A stretch of 64,000 nucleotides of DNA from Tistrella mobilis KA081020-065 (GTDB lineage Bacteria > Pseudomonadota > Alphaproteobacteria > Tistrellales > Tistrellaceae). The position numbers were made by a program, and so were the translations under genes. How positions within the stretch are numbered: the stretch's first letter is position 1; each line of letters begins with the position of its first letter. Where the stretch lies: contig NC_017956.1 in NCBI RefSeq assembly GCF_000264455.2, positions 3,082,001 through 3,146,000 on the forward strand, read 5' to 3'. A model generated the notes under the pieces. It was not told the DNA's origin and ran no database searches. It saw only the letters and a program-made list of their open reading frames with translations. Positions 17,800 through 26,640 of this stretch are shown one piece after another.

Positions 17800-18282
17800 T
17801 CAGAGCTGGCCGAGCAGGGTGCCGGCGTCGCTCACCTCGAAAGCGCCGGGCTTTTCGACGTTCAGCTGCGTGACGACGCCGTCCTTGACCAGCATCGAAT
17901 AACGCTGCGAGCGCAGGCCCATGCCGAAGCCCGTGCCGTCGAGCGTCAGGCCCAGCGCCTTGGTCAGGTCGCCATTGCCGTCGGCCAGCAGGCGGACCTT
18001 GCCGTCGACGCCCTGGGCCTTGCCCCAGGCGCCCATCACGAAGGCGTCGTTGACCGAGATGCAGACGATCTCGTCGACGCCCTTGGCGACGATCTGATCG
18101 GCCTGCTCCACGAAGCCCGGCAGATGACGCGCCGAGCAGGTGGGGGTGAAGGCGCCGGGCACGGCGAAGACCGCCACGGTGCGGCCGGCGAACAGCTCGT
18201 CGGTGGACACCTTGTTCGGGCCGTCCGCGGTCATCTCGACCAGGGTGGCTGCCGGAATCTTGTCGCCGATGGAAATGGTCAT
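17800..18282 (-). CDS. Peroxiredoxin of the Prx5 type
   Basis: This 160-residue thiol peroxidase reduces hydrogen peroxide and organic peroxides. The peroxidatic cysteine is Cys49 in VPGAFTPTCSARHLPGF, and SVNDAFVMGAWGKAQ is a Prx5 hallmark. No glutaredoxin domain is fused, so glutathione/glutaredoxin or thioredoxin must act from outside. ATG 18282 has AGGAG nine bases upstream; an upstream open extension lacks family similarity. It is followed by a UUCG hairpin and appears monocistronic. Confidence 0.95.
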   Translation of the reverse strand: MTISIGDKIPAATLVEMTADGPNKVSTDELFAGRTVAVFAVPGAFTPTCSARHLPGFVEQADQIVAKGVDEIVCISVNDAFVMGAWGKAQGVDGKVRLLADGNGDLTKALGLTLDGTGFGMGLRSQRYSMLVKDGVVTQLNVEKPGAFEVSDAGTLLGQL

Positions 18283-18417
18283 GATCTCGCTCTCCTGGCT
18301 CGGAACTCGCGTCTCGTCTGCGGGGGCGGCCCTGTCGGTGTGGCCGGCCCTCCGGATCGCCGCCATTTAAGGCCGGTTCCGGTGACGGGCGCAAGTCCGC
18401 GGGCGCGGGTTTCGCGC

Positions 18418-20643
18418 TCAACCGGCCCCTGCGCCGCGCGCCTGATCCAGCGCCCGGGTCACGGCATCGGCGGTCAGCAGTTCGGGCAGCACCAGCCCCT
18501 GCGGCGCCGCAGGCCCGTAGACCACGTTGAAGGGAATGCCATAGCGGCCGAAGCCCGCCAGATAGTCGGCAATCACCGGATCGGGCCGGGTCCAGTCGGC
18601 CTTCATCGCCACCACATCGGGCGTGGCCAGGCGGCCGGCCACCGGATCCACCGCCAGCACCCGTTCCTCGTTGACGATGCAGGTGACGCACCAGCTGGCG
18701 GTGACGTCGACGAACACCACCCGGCCCTTCGCCACCTCGGCGGTGATCGCCCCGGCCTCGAACGCCGTCCAGGGCCCCTCGGCCGCAATCGACTGCAGGC
18801 CGCGGCCGGACGGGGGCGAGGCCAGAACCGCGGTTGCGACCGCCGCCACCGCCAGACCGCCGACACCGGCCCAGCGCAGCAGCCGGGCCTTGGTGATGAC
18901 CAGCGGCAGCAGGGCGGCGAGCGCCGCCAGCACCGCCACCGCCGCAGCAGCACCCGGCTGAACCAGGCGGCTGAGCACCAGAGTGAGCCAGAGGGCGGTC
19001 CCCGCCAGCGCCACGCCCATCGCAACCTTCACCCAGACCATCCAGCGCCCCGGCCGGGGCAGCAGGCGGATGGCCGAGGGCACCGCCGCGATCGCCAGAT
19101 AGGGCAGCGCCATGCCCAGCCCCATGGCGGCAAAGACCGCCAGGATGTCGGCCGTACCGCCGGCGAGCGCGAAGCCCAGCGCCGTGCCGACGAAGGGCGC
19201 AGAACAGGGGGTGGCGAGCAGGGTCGCCACCACGCCGCTCATCATCGCCCGGCCGAGCTTCGGCCGCCCCCCGGCCTCGGGCACCACATCGCGGGCGAGC
19301 CCGCCCGACAGCACGGGGGCCCGGATGGTGAAGACCCCCAGCTGCGAGGCCGCGAACAGCGCCATGATCACGATCATCACGCCGATGAAGGCCGGCTGCT
19401 GGAACTGAATGCCCCAGCCGACCGCGACCCCGGCCAGCTTCAGCCCGGCCGCCGCCAGCGCCAGCGCGAGGAAGGACAACAGGATGCCGGCAGCCGTCGC
19501 CAGCAGGCTGGCCCTGACATCGCCGCGGCCGAGGCCGCGGGTCGCGACCAGCCCCATCAGCTTGATCGACAGCACCGGCAGCACGCAGGGCATGACGTTC
19601 AGGATAAGCCCGCCGAGCAGGCCGATCAGCAGGGCGGCGGCCAGCCCGCCTTCGGGGCCGAGCAGGGTGGCGGGCGCCGGCACCACCTGGGCGGTGGTCT
19701 CGACCGCCCGGCGGTCGTCTCCGGTGCCGTCGACCAAAGTGAGCCGGACCGTCTCGCCCAGAAGCCGGGCATCGGCGGCAGGCGGGGCGACGTCGCTCAC
19801 GAAGCGGATCCGCCGGCCGTCATCCAGCCGTCGCGCCTCGGGCGGCAGGAAAGCGAAGCCGTCCGGCCCCTCGATGAAGACATCCGCCGTGGGGCCGAAG
19901 GGCGTATCGCTCTTCGCCTCCACCACCAGCCGCGCGGGTGCATCGCCCTCGCCCGCGATCCAGCCGGCCGAGACCGCTGCGAAGGGAGCGGCAGCCGGGT
20001 CGGAGGCGACGGCCGGCACCGCTGCCCGGGCCGCAGCGATCGCGGCTTCGGCCTCGGCCGCGGTGCGGTCGAGCGGATCGGCCGGCCCCGCCGGCACGTC
20101 GAGCACAAGGTCGGCGGTCACCGGAATGCACAGCGCCTCGCAGACCTGATAGTCGACCCGCAACCGCAGTGGCGCTGCCGGTGCGGCCGCCGCCAGTCCG
20201 GCTGTCACCGGCAGCAGGACGCGTTTCTCATAGGCATAGGTGTGGATGGTCTCGAAGGCGGTGAAACGCTCGGGCAGCGGCCAGTGGATCTGCGTGGCGG
20301 CGATCTGTCCGTCGGCGATCGAGGGGCTGGCCCCATCGATTGCGGGCGGCAGGCCCGCATCGCCGGGCGAGCGCCAGTAGAGCTTCCACCCCGGCTCCAT
20401 CCGGAAATCCAGACCGAGCGACAGCTCCCCCCGCGCCGCCTCATCCGGGGTCTGCGGCGCCGCCACCAGCCGCACCGCCGAGCGCTGCCCCTCCGCCCAG
20501 GGGCCGATCCAGCCGTGCGGCGCCTCTGCCGCCAGGGCGGGCGCCATTATCGTCAGACAGGCGAAGGCCAGCATGATGCCCGAACCGAAGGCGGTTATGG
20601 CCTTCTGCCGGAGGGGCTGGCGGTCTGTGCGGCGGATATGCAT
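18418..20643 (-). CDS. DsbD/ScsB-like protein-disulfide reductase
   Basis: This about 741-residue membrane protein moves reducing power from cytoplasmic thioredoxin to periplasmic thiols. After a signal peptide (cleavage near 38, ALAAEA) comes a periplasmic DsbD-alpha-like domain with the VCEALCIPV cysteine pair, then an eight-helix membrane domain with the paired-cysteine motifs MPCVLPVLSIK and TPCSAPFVGTA, and a C-terminal thioredoxin-like domain with SWCVTC. The large N-terminal region is closer to ScsB than to classical DsbD. ATG 20643 gives a normal signal peptide; ATG 20721 is possible but its GGAG is only one base from the start. Confidence 0.88.
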   Translation of the reverse strand: MHIRRTDRQPLRQKAITAFGSGIMLAFACLTIMAPALAAEAPHGWIGPWAEGQRSAVRLVAAPQTPDEAARGELSLGLDFRMEPGWKLYWRSPGDAGLPPAIDGASPSIADGQIAATQIHWPLPERFTAFETIHTYAYEKRVLLPVTAGLAAAAPAAPLRLRVDYQVCEALCIPVTADLVLDVPAGPADPLDRTAAEAEAAIAAARAAVPAVASDPAAAPFAAVSAGWIAGEGDAPARLVVEAKSDTPFGPTADVFIEGPDGFAFLPPEARRLDDGRRIRFVSDVAPPAADARLLGETVRLTLVDGTGDDRRAVETTAQVVPAPATLLGPEGGLAAALLIGLLGGLILNVMPCVLPVLSIKLMGLVATRGLGRGDVRASLLATAAGILLSFLALALAAAGLKLAGVAVGWGIQFQQPAFIGVMIVIMALFAASQLGVFTIRAPVLSGGLARDVVPEAGGRPKLGRAMMSGVVATLLATPCSAPFVGTALGFALAGGTADILAVFAAMGLGMALPYLAIAAVPSAIRLLPRPGRWMVWVKVAMGVALAGTALWLTLVLSRLVQPGAAAAVAVLAALAALLPLVITKARLLRWAGVGGLAVAAVATAVLASPPSGRGLQSIAAEGPWTAFEAGAITAEVAKGRVVFVDVTASWCVTCIVNEERVLAVDPVAGRLATPDVVAMKADWTRPDPVIADYLAGFGRYGIPFNVVYGPAAPQGLVLPELLTADAVTRALDQARGAGAG

Positions 20644-20887
20644 GCGGCGGTCCCATGGGTTCCTGAGCCGGGCCGGCAGCAGCCGGCCATTCGCGGGGCG
20701 AACAGATGTGCCCTTGCGCATGCTCCGGCGCCAGCCTACCTAATCCAGACGTAACTATAGGCGGCATGGCGCCGGAAGGACATGCGACAGGGCGTCATGT
20801 GGCGGCGACCACGTGATTGTGATGATCCTTCGTGCGCTTCCCCACAGCGGGCGACCGCAACAACACGGGCGAGAAGGTAGTCGGGCA

Positions 20888-21508
20888 ATGGCAGGGATGC
20901 GGGCAGACCGCCCCATGGCGGCAGCAACCACCACGCCTTTCGAGATGTCGGGCCCCGAGGGCCTGACCGGCAAGGTGCTGATCGCGATGCCGCGGCTGGA
21001 GGACCCGTGGTTCACCAAGACGGTGATCTATCTCTGTGCCCATTCCGACGACGGCGCCATGGGGCTGGTGGTCAACCGGGTGCTCGACACGGTCGACTTC
21101 CCCGAGCTTCTTTCACAGCTGGGCCTGGATTGCAGCCCGGAAGCCGCAACGGTGAAGGTGCATTTCGGCGGACCGGTGGAGACCGGCCGCGGTTTCGTGC
21201 TCCATTCTACCGACTATGTGCTGGCGACCAGCCTGCGGATCGATGACGAGGTGGCGCTGACCGCGACCCTCGACGTGCTGAAGGCGATGACCGAGGGCCA
21301 CGGCCCCGATCGCACGCTCGTCGCCCTCGGATATGCCGGCTGGGGCCCCGGTCAGCTGGAGACCGAAATTCAGAGCAACAGCTGGCTGGTGGTCGATGCC
21401 GATGCCGAGCTGCTGTTCGAAGGCGATGTCGAGGGGAAGTGGCGCGAGGCGATCGGCCGGCTGGGCGTCGACCTCGGCCATCTCTCCGGCGAAGGCGGCC
21501 ATGCCTGA
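20888..21508 (+). CDS. YqgE/AlgH family protein (UPF0301)
   Basis: This 206-residue cytoplasmic protein belongs to the widely conserved UPF0301 family, whose molecular role is still unclear. Hallmarks are LTGKVLIAMPRLEDPWFTKT, GAMGLVVNRVL, HFGGPVETGRGFVLH and GYAGWGPGQLETEIQ. The best start is ATG 20888 with GAGAAGG upstream; ATG 20897 and 20915 are alternatives. It is divergent from the ScsB-like gene and is followed by a small-RNA locus rather than by an immediate terminator. Confidence 0.93.
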   Translation: MAGMRADRPMAAATTTPFEMSGPEGLTGKVLIAMPRLEDPWFTKTVIYLCAHSDDGAMGLVVNRVLDTVDFPELLSQLGLDCSPEAATVKVHFGGPVETGRGFVLHSTDYVLATSLRIDDEVALTATLDVLKAMTEGHGPDRTLVALGYAGWGPGQLETEIQSNSWLVVDADAELLFEGDVEGKWREAIGRLGVDLGHLSGEGGHA

Positions 21509-21641
21509 CTGCGACGCGTGGGCATGCAGCATCCCACGGCCCCCCGGTCCCGGCCCCGCGGGTGCTGCGCCACAACCCCTTGATTTCGTGTGAGATGAGA
21601 CCACGCCTGGAAAAAACTTCGCAGCGTCTGTCGATTCACTA

Positions 21642-21669
21642 TTGCGAATCATTCTCAGTCTCATATTAT
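21642..21669 (+). promoter_or_regulatory. Sigma70-type promoter overlapped by a Fur box
   Basis: TTGCGA (21642-21647) and TATTAT (21664-21669) are separated by 16 bases, a good -35/-10 pair. Overlapping the -35, the complementary strand reads TGAGAATGATTCGCA (21642-21656), which matches 11 of the 14 defined positions of the Fur 7-1-7 motif TGATAATNATTATCA. Binding of Fur-Fe2+ here would block the promoter, so transcription should rise under iron limitation (inference). Confidence 0.7.
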
Positions 21670-21676
21670 CAACGGC

Positions 21677-21763
21677 GTGCAAACGTTTCATTCCCGTTTC
21701 GCACGACTCGTCCTCACACACGCGACTTTGCCGGCCAGGTACTCCCTGGCCGGCCTTTTTTTT
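21677..21763 (+). ncRNA. Candidate iron-regulated small RNA
   Basis: About eight bases after a TATTAT -10 element a short transcript of roughly 87 nt can be drawn that ends in a strong intrinsic terminator (21730-21763). It folds into a 5' hairpin (21677-21685 with 21695-21704, one bulged base, loop TTTCATTCC). A single-stranded CU/CA-rich middle (21705-21729) includes TCCTCAC, able to pair with GTGAGGA-like ribosome-binding regions. No open reading frame of note is present. Fur box, free-standing promoter and terminator are the design of RyhB/PrrF-type small RNAs; sequence homology to a named RNA is not claimed. Confidence 0.6.
21730..21763 (+). terminator. Strong intrinsic terminator of the small RNA
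   Basis: A perfect 10-bp stem (21730-21739 and 21745-21754) with loop TACTC is followed by C and eight T residues (21756-21763). This is the only classical hairpin plus long T tract I found in the window. The algH-family stop is 220 bases upstream, so the terminator more likely serves the small RNA that starts near 21677. Confidence 0.92.
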
Positions 21764-21774
21764 GCGCGCCCGAC

Positions 21775-22605
21775 TCAGAGCCCGTCATAACCGTTCGGCG
21801 CCGGCCAGGGCCAGGCGGCGAGTGGGGCGGGATCGGGCCGGAAGATCTCGACCTTGAGCGGGTAGCAGCGCGCCGCATCGCTTGAATGACTGGCGCTGCA
21901 ATCGCCGCCGGGACAGGCGGAGAGCGCCGCCAGCAGGTCGATCTCGGCGAAGAGTTCCAGATAGTCTCCCGGACGGACCGGGCTCGCCTTCATGAAGTAC
22001 TGGTGCGTGTCGCGGGTGAAGCCGGTGCACATGAAGACGTTGAGCACGTCGTGGACATGGGGCTCCGCCGCCCGCGGGCTGAGCCCGGTCGCCTCCGCCA
22101 GTGCCCGGCAGAGATTGGAATGGCAGCAGTGATGATAATCGGTGCCGGTCAGCAGCCGGTTGGTATAGGGGTCGCAGCGCGTGCCGATCACGTCGTGCAC
22201 CCCGCCGCCATCGGCATCCCAGCCATACCAGCCGAGGGTGTCGTGGCTGATCGTCGCCATCGGCCGCAGGGCAGGCAGCGTGCTCCACAGCCGGTGGCCG
22301 GTGGTGACATGGGTTGCATGCAGCGCCCGCGTCTTGCCGCTGAAGAACCGCTCCGACAGATCATGCGCATTCCAGAGATTGAGATCGCCGACCTGCGGCC
22401 CCTCGATCGAGAGGATGCGGAAGAAATGCCCCCGGGGCACGCGGAAGGCCCGCCCGTCGCGGGGCGGCACCACAAGCTCGTCGATCTTCTCCATCCCTGC
22501 CCGCGCCGCCTCCAGCGCCGCCATGTCGGGGGCGGGCAGGCTGCCGTTCGGATAGACCACCACCGGTCGCGGACCGGCCGTTTCCTGCGTCTCGATCGTC
22601 ATCAT
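21775..22605 (-). CDS. DUF1989 (urea carboxylase-associated) family protein
   Basis: This 276-residue protein belongs to the DUF1989 family often called urea amidolyase/carboxylase-associated proteins, whose exact reaction is not settled. Visible marks are VPRGHFFRILSIEGPQVGDL, NAHDLSERF, DYHHCCHSNLCRAL with clustered His/Cys that may bind metal, and NVFMCTGFT. Here it is a single gene with no urea carboxylase or allophanate hydrolase genes nearby. AAGGGGAGGG lies just upstream of the ATG at 22605. It converges on the small-RNA terminator. Confidence 0.85.
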   Translation of the reverse strand: MMTIETQETAGPRPVVVYPNGSLPAPDMAALEAARAGMEKIDELVVPPRDGRAFRVPRGHFFRILSIEGPQVGDLNLWNAHDLSERFFSGKTRALHATHVTTGHRLWSTLPALRPMATISHDTLGWYGWDADGGGVHDVIGTRCDPYTNRLLTGTDYHHCCHSNLCRALAEATGLSPRAAEPHVHDVLNVFMCTGFTRDTHQYFMKASPVRPGDYLELFAEIDLLAALSACPGGDCSASHSSDAARCYPLKVEIFRPDPAPLAAWPWPAPNGYDGL

Positions 22606-22663
22606 GCCCTCCCCTTCTGCGAAGCGCGGTTCGCCCAAGGGTAACAGAAGGTGGGCAATGGGT

Positions 22664-23314
22664 TCAGCCGGCGTCGATCACCGCCGGCGGCAGCGGCCGG
22701 CGGCGGCGCCAGTCGGTCGCGATCAGGCCGAACAGGCGATGATCGGTCCAGCGGCCGTCGATCAGCAGATATTCCCGCGCATAGCCTTCGGATTCGAAGC
22801 CGAGCTTTTCCAGCAGGCCGATGCTGCGATGGTTCTCGGGCAGGCAGGCCGCTTCCAGCCGGTGCAGCCCCAGCGTGTCGAAGACGAAATCGGCCGCACC
22901 CGCCAGGGCCTCGGTCATATAGCCCTTGCGGGCAACATGCGCGCCGATCCAGTAGCCGACATTGCACGACTGGACCACGCCATAGCGGATGTTGTTCAGG
23001 GTGAGCCCGCCAGCCAGGCTCAACGCCTCGCGCCCTTCGCTGCAGCCGTCGCCCGCGTCACGGACGAAGACGTGGAAGGCGAGCCCCATGCCCCGGCGGG
23101 CGATCATGCGATAGTGGCCGACCCGGCGGCGATAGGCCCCGCGGCTCAAGGGATCATTGCCCCAGGACGGCTCCCAGCGCTCCAGAAACTCCCGCGAGGC
23201 CTCGCGCACCTCTGCCCATTCGCGATAGTCGACCAGACGCGCCGGACGCATCACCACCCGCGGCGTGATGATCCGCGGCCGGTCGCCGCCATCCATCGAG
23301 GCAAAGGGCCACAT
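22664..23314 (-). CDS. GNAT family N-acetyltransferase (RimJ-like)
   Basis: This 216-residue protein resembles the RimJ/RimL group of GNAT acetyltransferases, which acetylate protein N-terminal amines using acetyl-CoA. The acetyl-CoA loop is seen as ARKGYMTEAL (128-137), followed by GLHRLEAACLPENHRSIGLLEKLGF, the standard motif-B pattern. The ATG at 23314 has GGAGG about nine bases upstream. It follows the TusA-like gene by 28 bases on the same strand and closes the long minus-strand gene run that begins at ctaC. The substrate is unknown. Confidence 0.88.
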   Translation of the reverse strand: MWPFASMDGGDRPRIITPRVVMRPARLVDYREWAEVREASREFLERWEPSWGNDPLSRGAYRRRVGHYRMIARRGMGLAFHVFVRDAGDGCSEGREALSLAGGLTLNNIRYGVVQSCNVGYWIGAHVARKGYMTEALAGAADFVFDTLGLHRLEAACLPENHRSIGLLEKLGFESEGYAREYLLIDGRWTDHRLFGLIATDWRRRRPLPPAVIDAG

Positions 23315-23342
23315 TCCGGGTGCCTCCCCGTCCGCCGGCCGG

Positions 23343-23687
23343 TCAGTCGCCCGCGCCCTTGCGGACGCGGTAGACGAAACGGGGACCGTCGCGGCGCTGG
23401 TCGAGCAGGACATGGCCGCCGGTGTCGCAGAAGGCCGGAATGTCGATATAGGAGGCGGGATCGGTGGCGATCACCTCGATCACCGCACCGGCGGCCAGGG
23501 TGTTCAGCGCCTTGCGGGCCTTCAGCACCGGCCAGGGGCAGACCAGCCCCTCGGCATCGACCACCAGGGCGACCGGCTCGTCGGGATTGCCTGGGGCCTG
23601 GGAATTGTCTGGGGCCTGGGGATTGCCTGGGGCCTGCGGCTCTCCCGCCCCGGTGGTGCCCGCCTGCATGCTTCGTCCTGCCGTCAT
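23343..23687 (-). CDS. TusA-like sulfurtransferase with repeat-bearing N terminus
   Basis: The C-terminal 75 residues of this 114-residue protein form a TusA/SirA-like domain. The sulfur-carrying cysteine is Cys50 in GLVCPWPVLKARKAL (the CPxP motif). The first 37 residues are a disordered extension containing three 6-residue repeats (QAPGNP, QAPDNS, QAPGNP) encoded by an 18-bp DNA repeat. ATG 23687 has AGGAG seven bases upstream. It lies 38 bases after the M16 peptidase gene. A role in sulfur trafficking is inferred from the fold only. Confidence 0.88.
   Translation of the reverse strand: MTAGRSMQAGTTGAGEPQAPGNPQAPDNSQAPGNPDEPVALVVDAEGLVCPWPVLKARKALNTLAAGAVIEVIATDPASYIDIPAFCDTGGHVLLDQRRDGPRFVYRVRKGAGD
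23584..23637 (-). repeat. Three tandem 18-bp repeats inside the TusA-like gene
   Basis: Units at 23584-23601, 23602-23619 and 23620-23637 differ at only a few positions and keep the reading frame, coding for QAPGNP-like hexapeptides. They probably arose by slippage and add a flexible linker ahead of the TusA domain. Confidence 0.85.
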
Positions 23688-23725
23688 GCCGTCTCCTGCC
23701 TGCGGTCGGATCCTGAGCCCTGCCG

Positions 23726-25003
23726 TCAACCGAAGCGACGGCGGAGATCGTCGTAGGATTGCACCCGGGCGATCGGCCCCAGCGCCGCCAGGGTCGGCGC
23801 GCCGCCGCCGAGCAGCCGGCCCGCCAGTCGCGACACCTGATCGGGCGTCACCGCCTGCAGCTCCGCCACGGTCTCGGCCACGGACTGTACCCGGCCATGG
23901 ATGATCAGCGACTGGGCAAGGCGTTCGGCGCGCGCGGTGGTGCTTTCCAGCCCCATCAGCAGCCCGGCCTTGAGCTGCGCGAACGAGCGGCGAAGCTCTT
24001 CCTCGCCCACCCGGTCGGCAACGCCCAGGGTCTCGTCGATGATCACCGGCATCGCCTCGGCGATCTCGTCCTCGGCGGCCGCGACATAGATGCCGAACAG
24101 GCCATGATCCTCGAACGGGCTCGCGAAGGAATAGACGTTGTAGCAGAGGCCGCGCTTCTCGCGCACCTCCTGGAAAAGGCGCGAGGACATGCCGCCGCCC
24201 AGCAGCGTGGCGAGCAGCTGCGAGGCGTGATAGTCCTCGTGGGCATAGCCGATGCCGGGGAAGCCCAGCGTCAGATGCACCTGGCCCAGATGATCCTTGC
24301 GCCGGCGCAGATCGCCGCCGACATAGGCGGCAGGGTCGATGTCGCGCGGCTCGGTCGCGGGCAGGGCGTCGAAGAAGCGGGTCGCCAGATCGACCAGCCG
24401 GTCGTGATCCACCTTGCCCGCCGCCGCCAGCACCATGCGGCTGGCGGTATACTGGCGGCGCATATAGCCGGCAATGGCCTGGCGCGGCATGCCGCGCACG
24501 ATCTCCACCGGCCCCAGGATCGGCCGGCCCAGACCCTGATCGGGATAGGCTGCGATCTGGAAATGGTCGAAGACCACATCTTCCGGCATGTCGTCGGCCG
24601 ACAGGATCTCCTGCACCACCACCGAGCGCTCGCGCTCCAGCTCGTCCGGGTCGAAGACCGAATGCTGCAGGATGTCGGCGAGCACGTCGACGCCCAGCTC
24701 CAGATCCTCGGCCATCAGCTTCAGGTAATAGACGGTCTGCTCGCGCGAGGTATAGGCGTTCATGTAGCCGCCCACTGCCTCGACCTCTTCGGCCAGACCC
24801 TGGGCGGTGCGCCGCTCGGTGCCCTTGAAGGCCATATGCTCGAGCAGATGCGAGACGCCGTTGATCTCCGCCGGCTCGTGGCGTGTGCCCGCATGCACCC
24901 AGACCCCGACGGTGACGGTCTCGACATGGGCCATGCTGTCGGTGGCCACACGCATGCCGTTGGGCAGGGTGGTGATGCGGATGCTGGAACCGTCGAGACT
25001 CAT
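23726..25003 (-). CDS. M16 family zinc peptidase (mitochondrial-processing-peptidase-like)
   Basis: This 425-residue protein belongs to the insulinase family M16B. It has the inverted zinc motif HLLEH (H52, E55, H56) in GVSHLLEHMAFKGTERRT and a downstream glutamate in the AEDLELGVDVLADI region that completes the zinc site. The length fits single-chain bacterial relatives of mitochondrial processing peptidase. No signal peptide is obvious, so it is likely cytoplasmic. It follows thrC by about 60 bases, a neighbourhood common in alphaproteobacteria. The natural substrate is unknown. Confidence 0.93.
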   Translation of the reverse strand: MSLDGSSIRITTLPNGMRVATDSMAHVETVTVGVWVHAGTRHEPAEINGVSHLLEHMAFKGTERRTAQGLAEEVEAVGGYMNAYTSREQTVYYLKLMAEDLELGVDVLADILQHSVFDPDELERERSVVVQEILSADDMPEDVVFDHFQIAAYPDQGLGRPILGPVEIVRGMPRQAIAGYMRRQYTASRMVLAAAGKVDHDRLVDLATRFFDALPATEPRDIDPAAYVGGDLRRRKDHLGQVHLTLGFPGIGYAHEDYHASQLLATLLGGGMSSRLFQEVREKRGLCYNVYSFASPFEDHGLFGIYVAAAEDEIAEAMPVIIDETLGVADRVGEEELRRSFAQLKAGLLMGLESTTARAERLAQSLIIHGRVQSVAETVAELQAVTPDQVSRLAGRLLGGGAPTLAALGPIARVQSYDDLRRRFG

Positions 25004-25064
25004 GATGGCGTCTTCTGCCCTTCTGTCGGAGATGTAACCGGCGGATCGTACCCGACCGGAGCGG

Positions 25065-26468
25065 TCAGGCGTTGCGGCGGTGCGACAGGATATGGGAGGT
25101 CAGGATCGAAACGTCAGCCTCCAGCGTGTCATATCGCTCCGGCCGCTCCATCAGGTCTGCCATGCGTGCAGGCAGGGCCGGACGACGGCCGATCGCCTTT
25201 TCCACCGCATCCGGGAACTTGGCCGGATGGGCGGTCGCCAGCACCACCACCGGCGTGCCGGCCGGCACGCCCTCGCGGCGGTCGCGGGCCACCGCCACGC
25301 CCACGGCGGTGTGCGGATCCAGGATCTCGCCGGTCTCGGCGAAGACACGGGCGATGGTGTCGATGGTGCGGGCGTCGTCGGCCGCACCGGCATCGAAGAG
25401 CAGTCGGGCCTTGGCGATCTCGGCATCGCTGACCGGCAGATGGCCGGTTTCGCGGAAGGTGCGGATCGCAGCCGCGGTCGCCTCGCCGTCGCGGCCCTTC
25501 AGATCGAAGAGCAGCCGCTCGAAATTGCTGGCGACCTGAATGTCCATCGACGGGCTCCAGGTCGGCCGCACGCCGGCCGAGGAATAGTCGCCATTGCGGA
25601 AGAACCGCGCCAGGATGTCGTTCTCGTTGGTGGCCACGATCAGCTTCGCCACCGGCAGGCCCATCGAGGCCGCGATATAGCCGGCATAGACGTCGCCGAA
25701 ATTGCCGGTCGGCACGGCGAAGGCGACCTCGCGATCGGGCGCCCCCAGGGCCAGAGCGGCGTGGAAGTAATAGACCACCTGGGCGGCGATGCGGGCCCAG
25801 TTGATCGAGTTGATCGCGGTCAGCCCGACCTGGTCGCGGAAGGCCTCGTCACCGAAAGCCGCCTTCACCATGTCCTGGGCATCGTCGAAGGTGCCGCGGA
25901 TGGCGATGTTGTGGACATTGGGCGAGAGCACGGTGGTCATCTGCCGGCGCTGCACCTCGGAGGTGCGGCCCAAGGGATGCAGGATGAACACGTCCAGCCG
26001 CGCGCGGTCGCGGCAGGCCTCGATCGCCGCCGAGCCGGTATCGCCCGAGGTGGCGCCCAGGATCACGCCGCGCCGGTCGGACCGATCCAGCGCATGATCG
26101 AACAGCCGGCCCAGCAGCTGCAGGGCGAAATCCTTGAAGGCGAGGGTCGGGCCGTGGAACAGCTCCATCACCCATTCATTGGCGCCCAGCTGCTTCAGCG
26201 GCGCCACCGCCTTGTGGCCGAAGCCGGCATAGGTGTCGTCGATCATCCGGTCGAGATCGGCCGGCGCAATGGTCGTGCCGACGAAGAGCCGCATCACCTG
26301 CTTCGCAAGGCCCGCATAATCCAGCCCCCGCCAGGCCCGCATGGTGGCCGGCTCGACCCGGGGCCAGCTCTCGGGCAGATAGAGGCCGCCGTCGCGGGCG
26401 AGACCGTCGAGGAGAACCTGACCGAAATCGAGCCGCGGCGCGCGGCCGCGGGTGCTGATGTACTGCAC
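25065..26468 (-). CDS. thrC: Threonine synthase
   Basis: ThrC converts O-phosphohomoserine to threonine with PLP. The 467-residue length and the opening QYISTRG fit the long (E. coli/yeast) type. The PLP lysine is Lys112 in HGPTLAFKDFALQ, and GATSGDTGSAAIEA binds the phosphate. The start is a GTG at 26468 with GAAGG nine bases upstream; no ATG fits the conserved N terminus. It pairs metabolically with thrB at 15567. Confidence 0.96.
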   Translation of the reverse strand: MQYISTRGRAPRLDFGQVLLDGLARDGGLYLPESWPRVEPATMRAWRGLDYAGLAKQVMRLFVGTTIAPADLDRMIDDTYAGFGHKAVAPLKQLGANEWVMELFHGPTLAFKDFALQLLGRLFDHALDRSDRRGVILGATSGDTGSAAIEACRDRARLDVFILHPLGRTSEVQRRQMTTVLSPNVHNIAIRGTFDDAQDMVKAAFGDEAFRDQVGLTAINSINWARIAAQVVYYFHAALALGAPDREVAFAVPTGNFGDVYAGYIAASMGLPVAKLIVATNENDILARFFRNGDYSSAGVRPTWSPSMDIQVASNFERLLFDLKGRDGEATAAAIRTFRETGHLPVSDAEIAKARLLFDAGAADDARTIDTIARVFAETGEILDPHTAVGVAVARDRREGVPAGTPVVVLATAHPAKFPDAVEKAIGRRPALPARMADLMERPERYDTLEADVSILTSHILSHRRNA

Positions 26469-26488
26469 GGAGGTCAACCTTCGTCGTA

Positions 26489-26520
26489 GGAGGCAGAAGA
26501 GGGGGGAGGCAGAAGAGGGG
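26489..26520. repeat. 16-bp tandem direct repeat upstream of thrC
   Basis: GGAGGCAGAAGAGGGG occurs twice back to back (26489-26504 and 26505-26520) in the 172-base gap between the M32 peptidase gene and thrC. It is purine-rich on the plus strand. No function is evident; slippage is the simplest explanation. Confidence 0.8.
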
Positions 26521-26640
26521 CGCGCGACCGGCCGGAAAAGCCTGGACGCGCCGAGACTACCGGGACCGGCGCGCCCGATCAATCGACCAGCGGCGCCGGT
26601 CAGCCATGTGGACCTGTCCGCCCCGGCGCCGGGACCCTGG

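Noticed and set aside
17107-20754. A 1215-codon open frame on the plus strand antisense to upp, the peroxiredoxin and the ScsB-like gene
   Set aside because: The translation is His/Gln/Arg/Gly-rich, typical of antisense frames in high-GC DNA, and the opposite strand carries well-supported genes.
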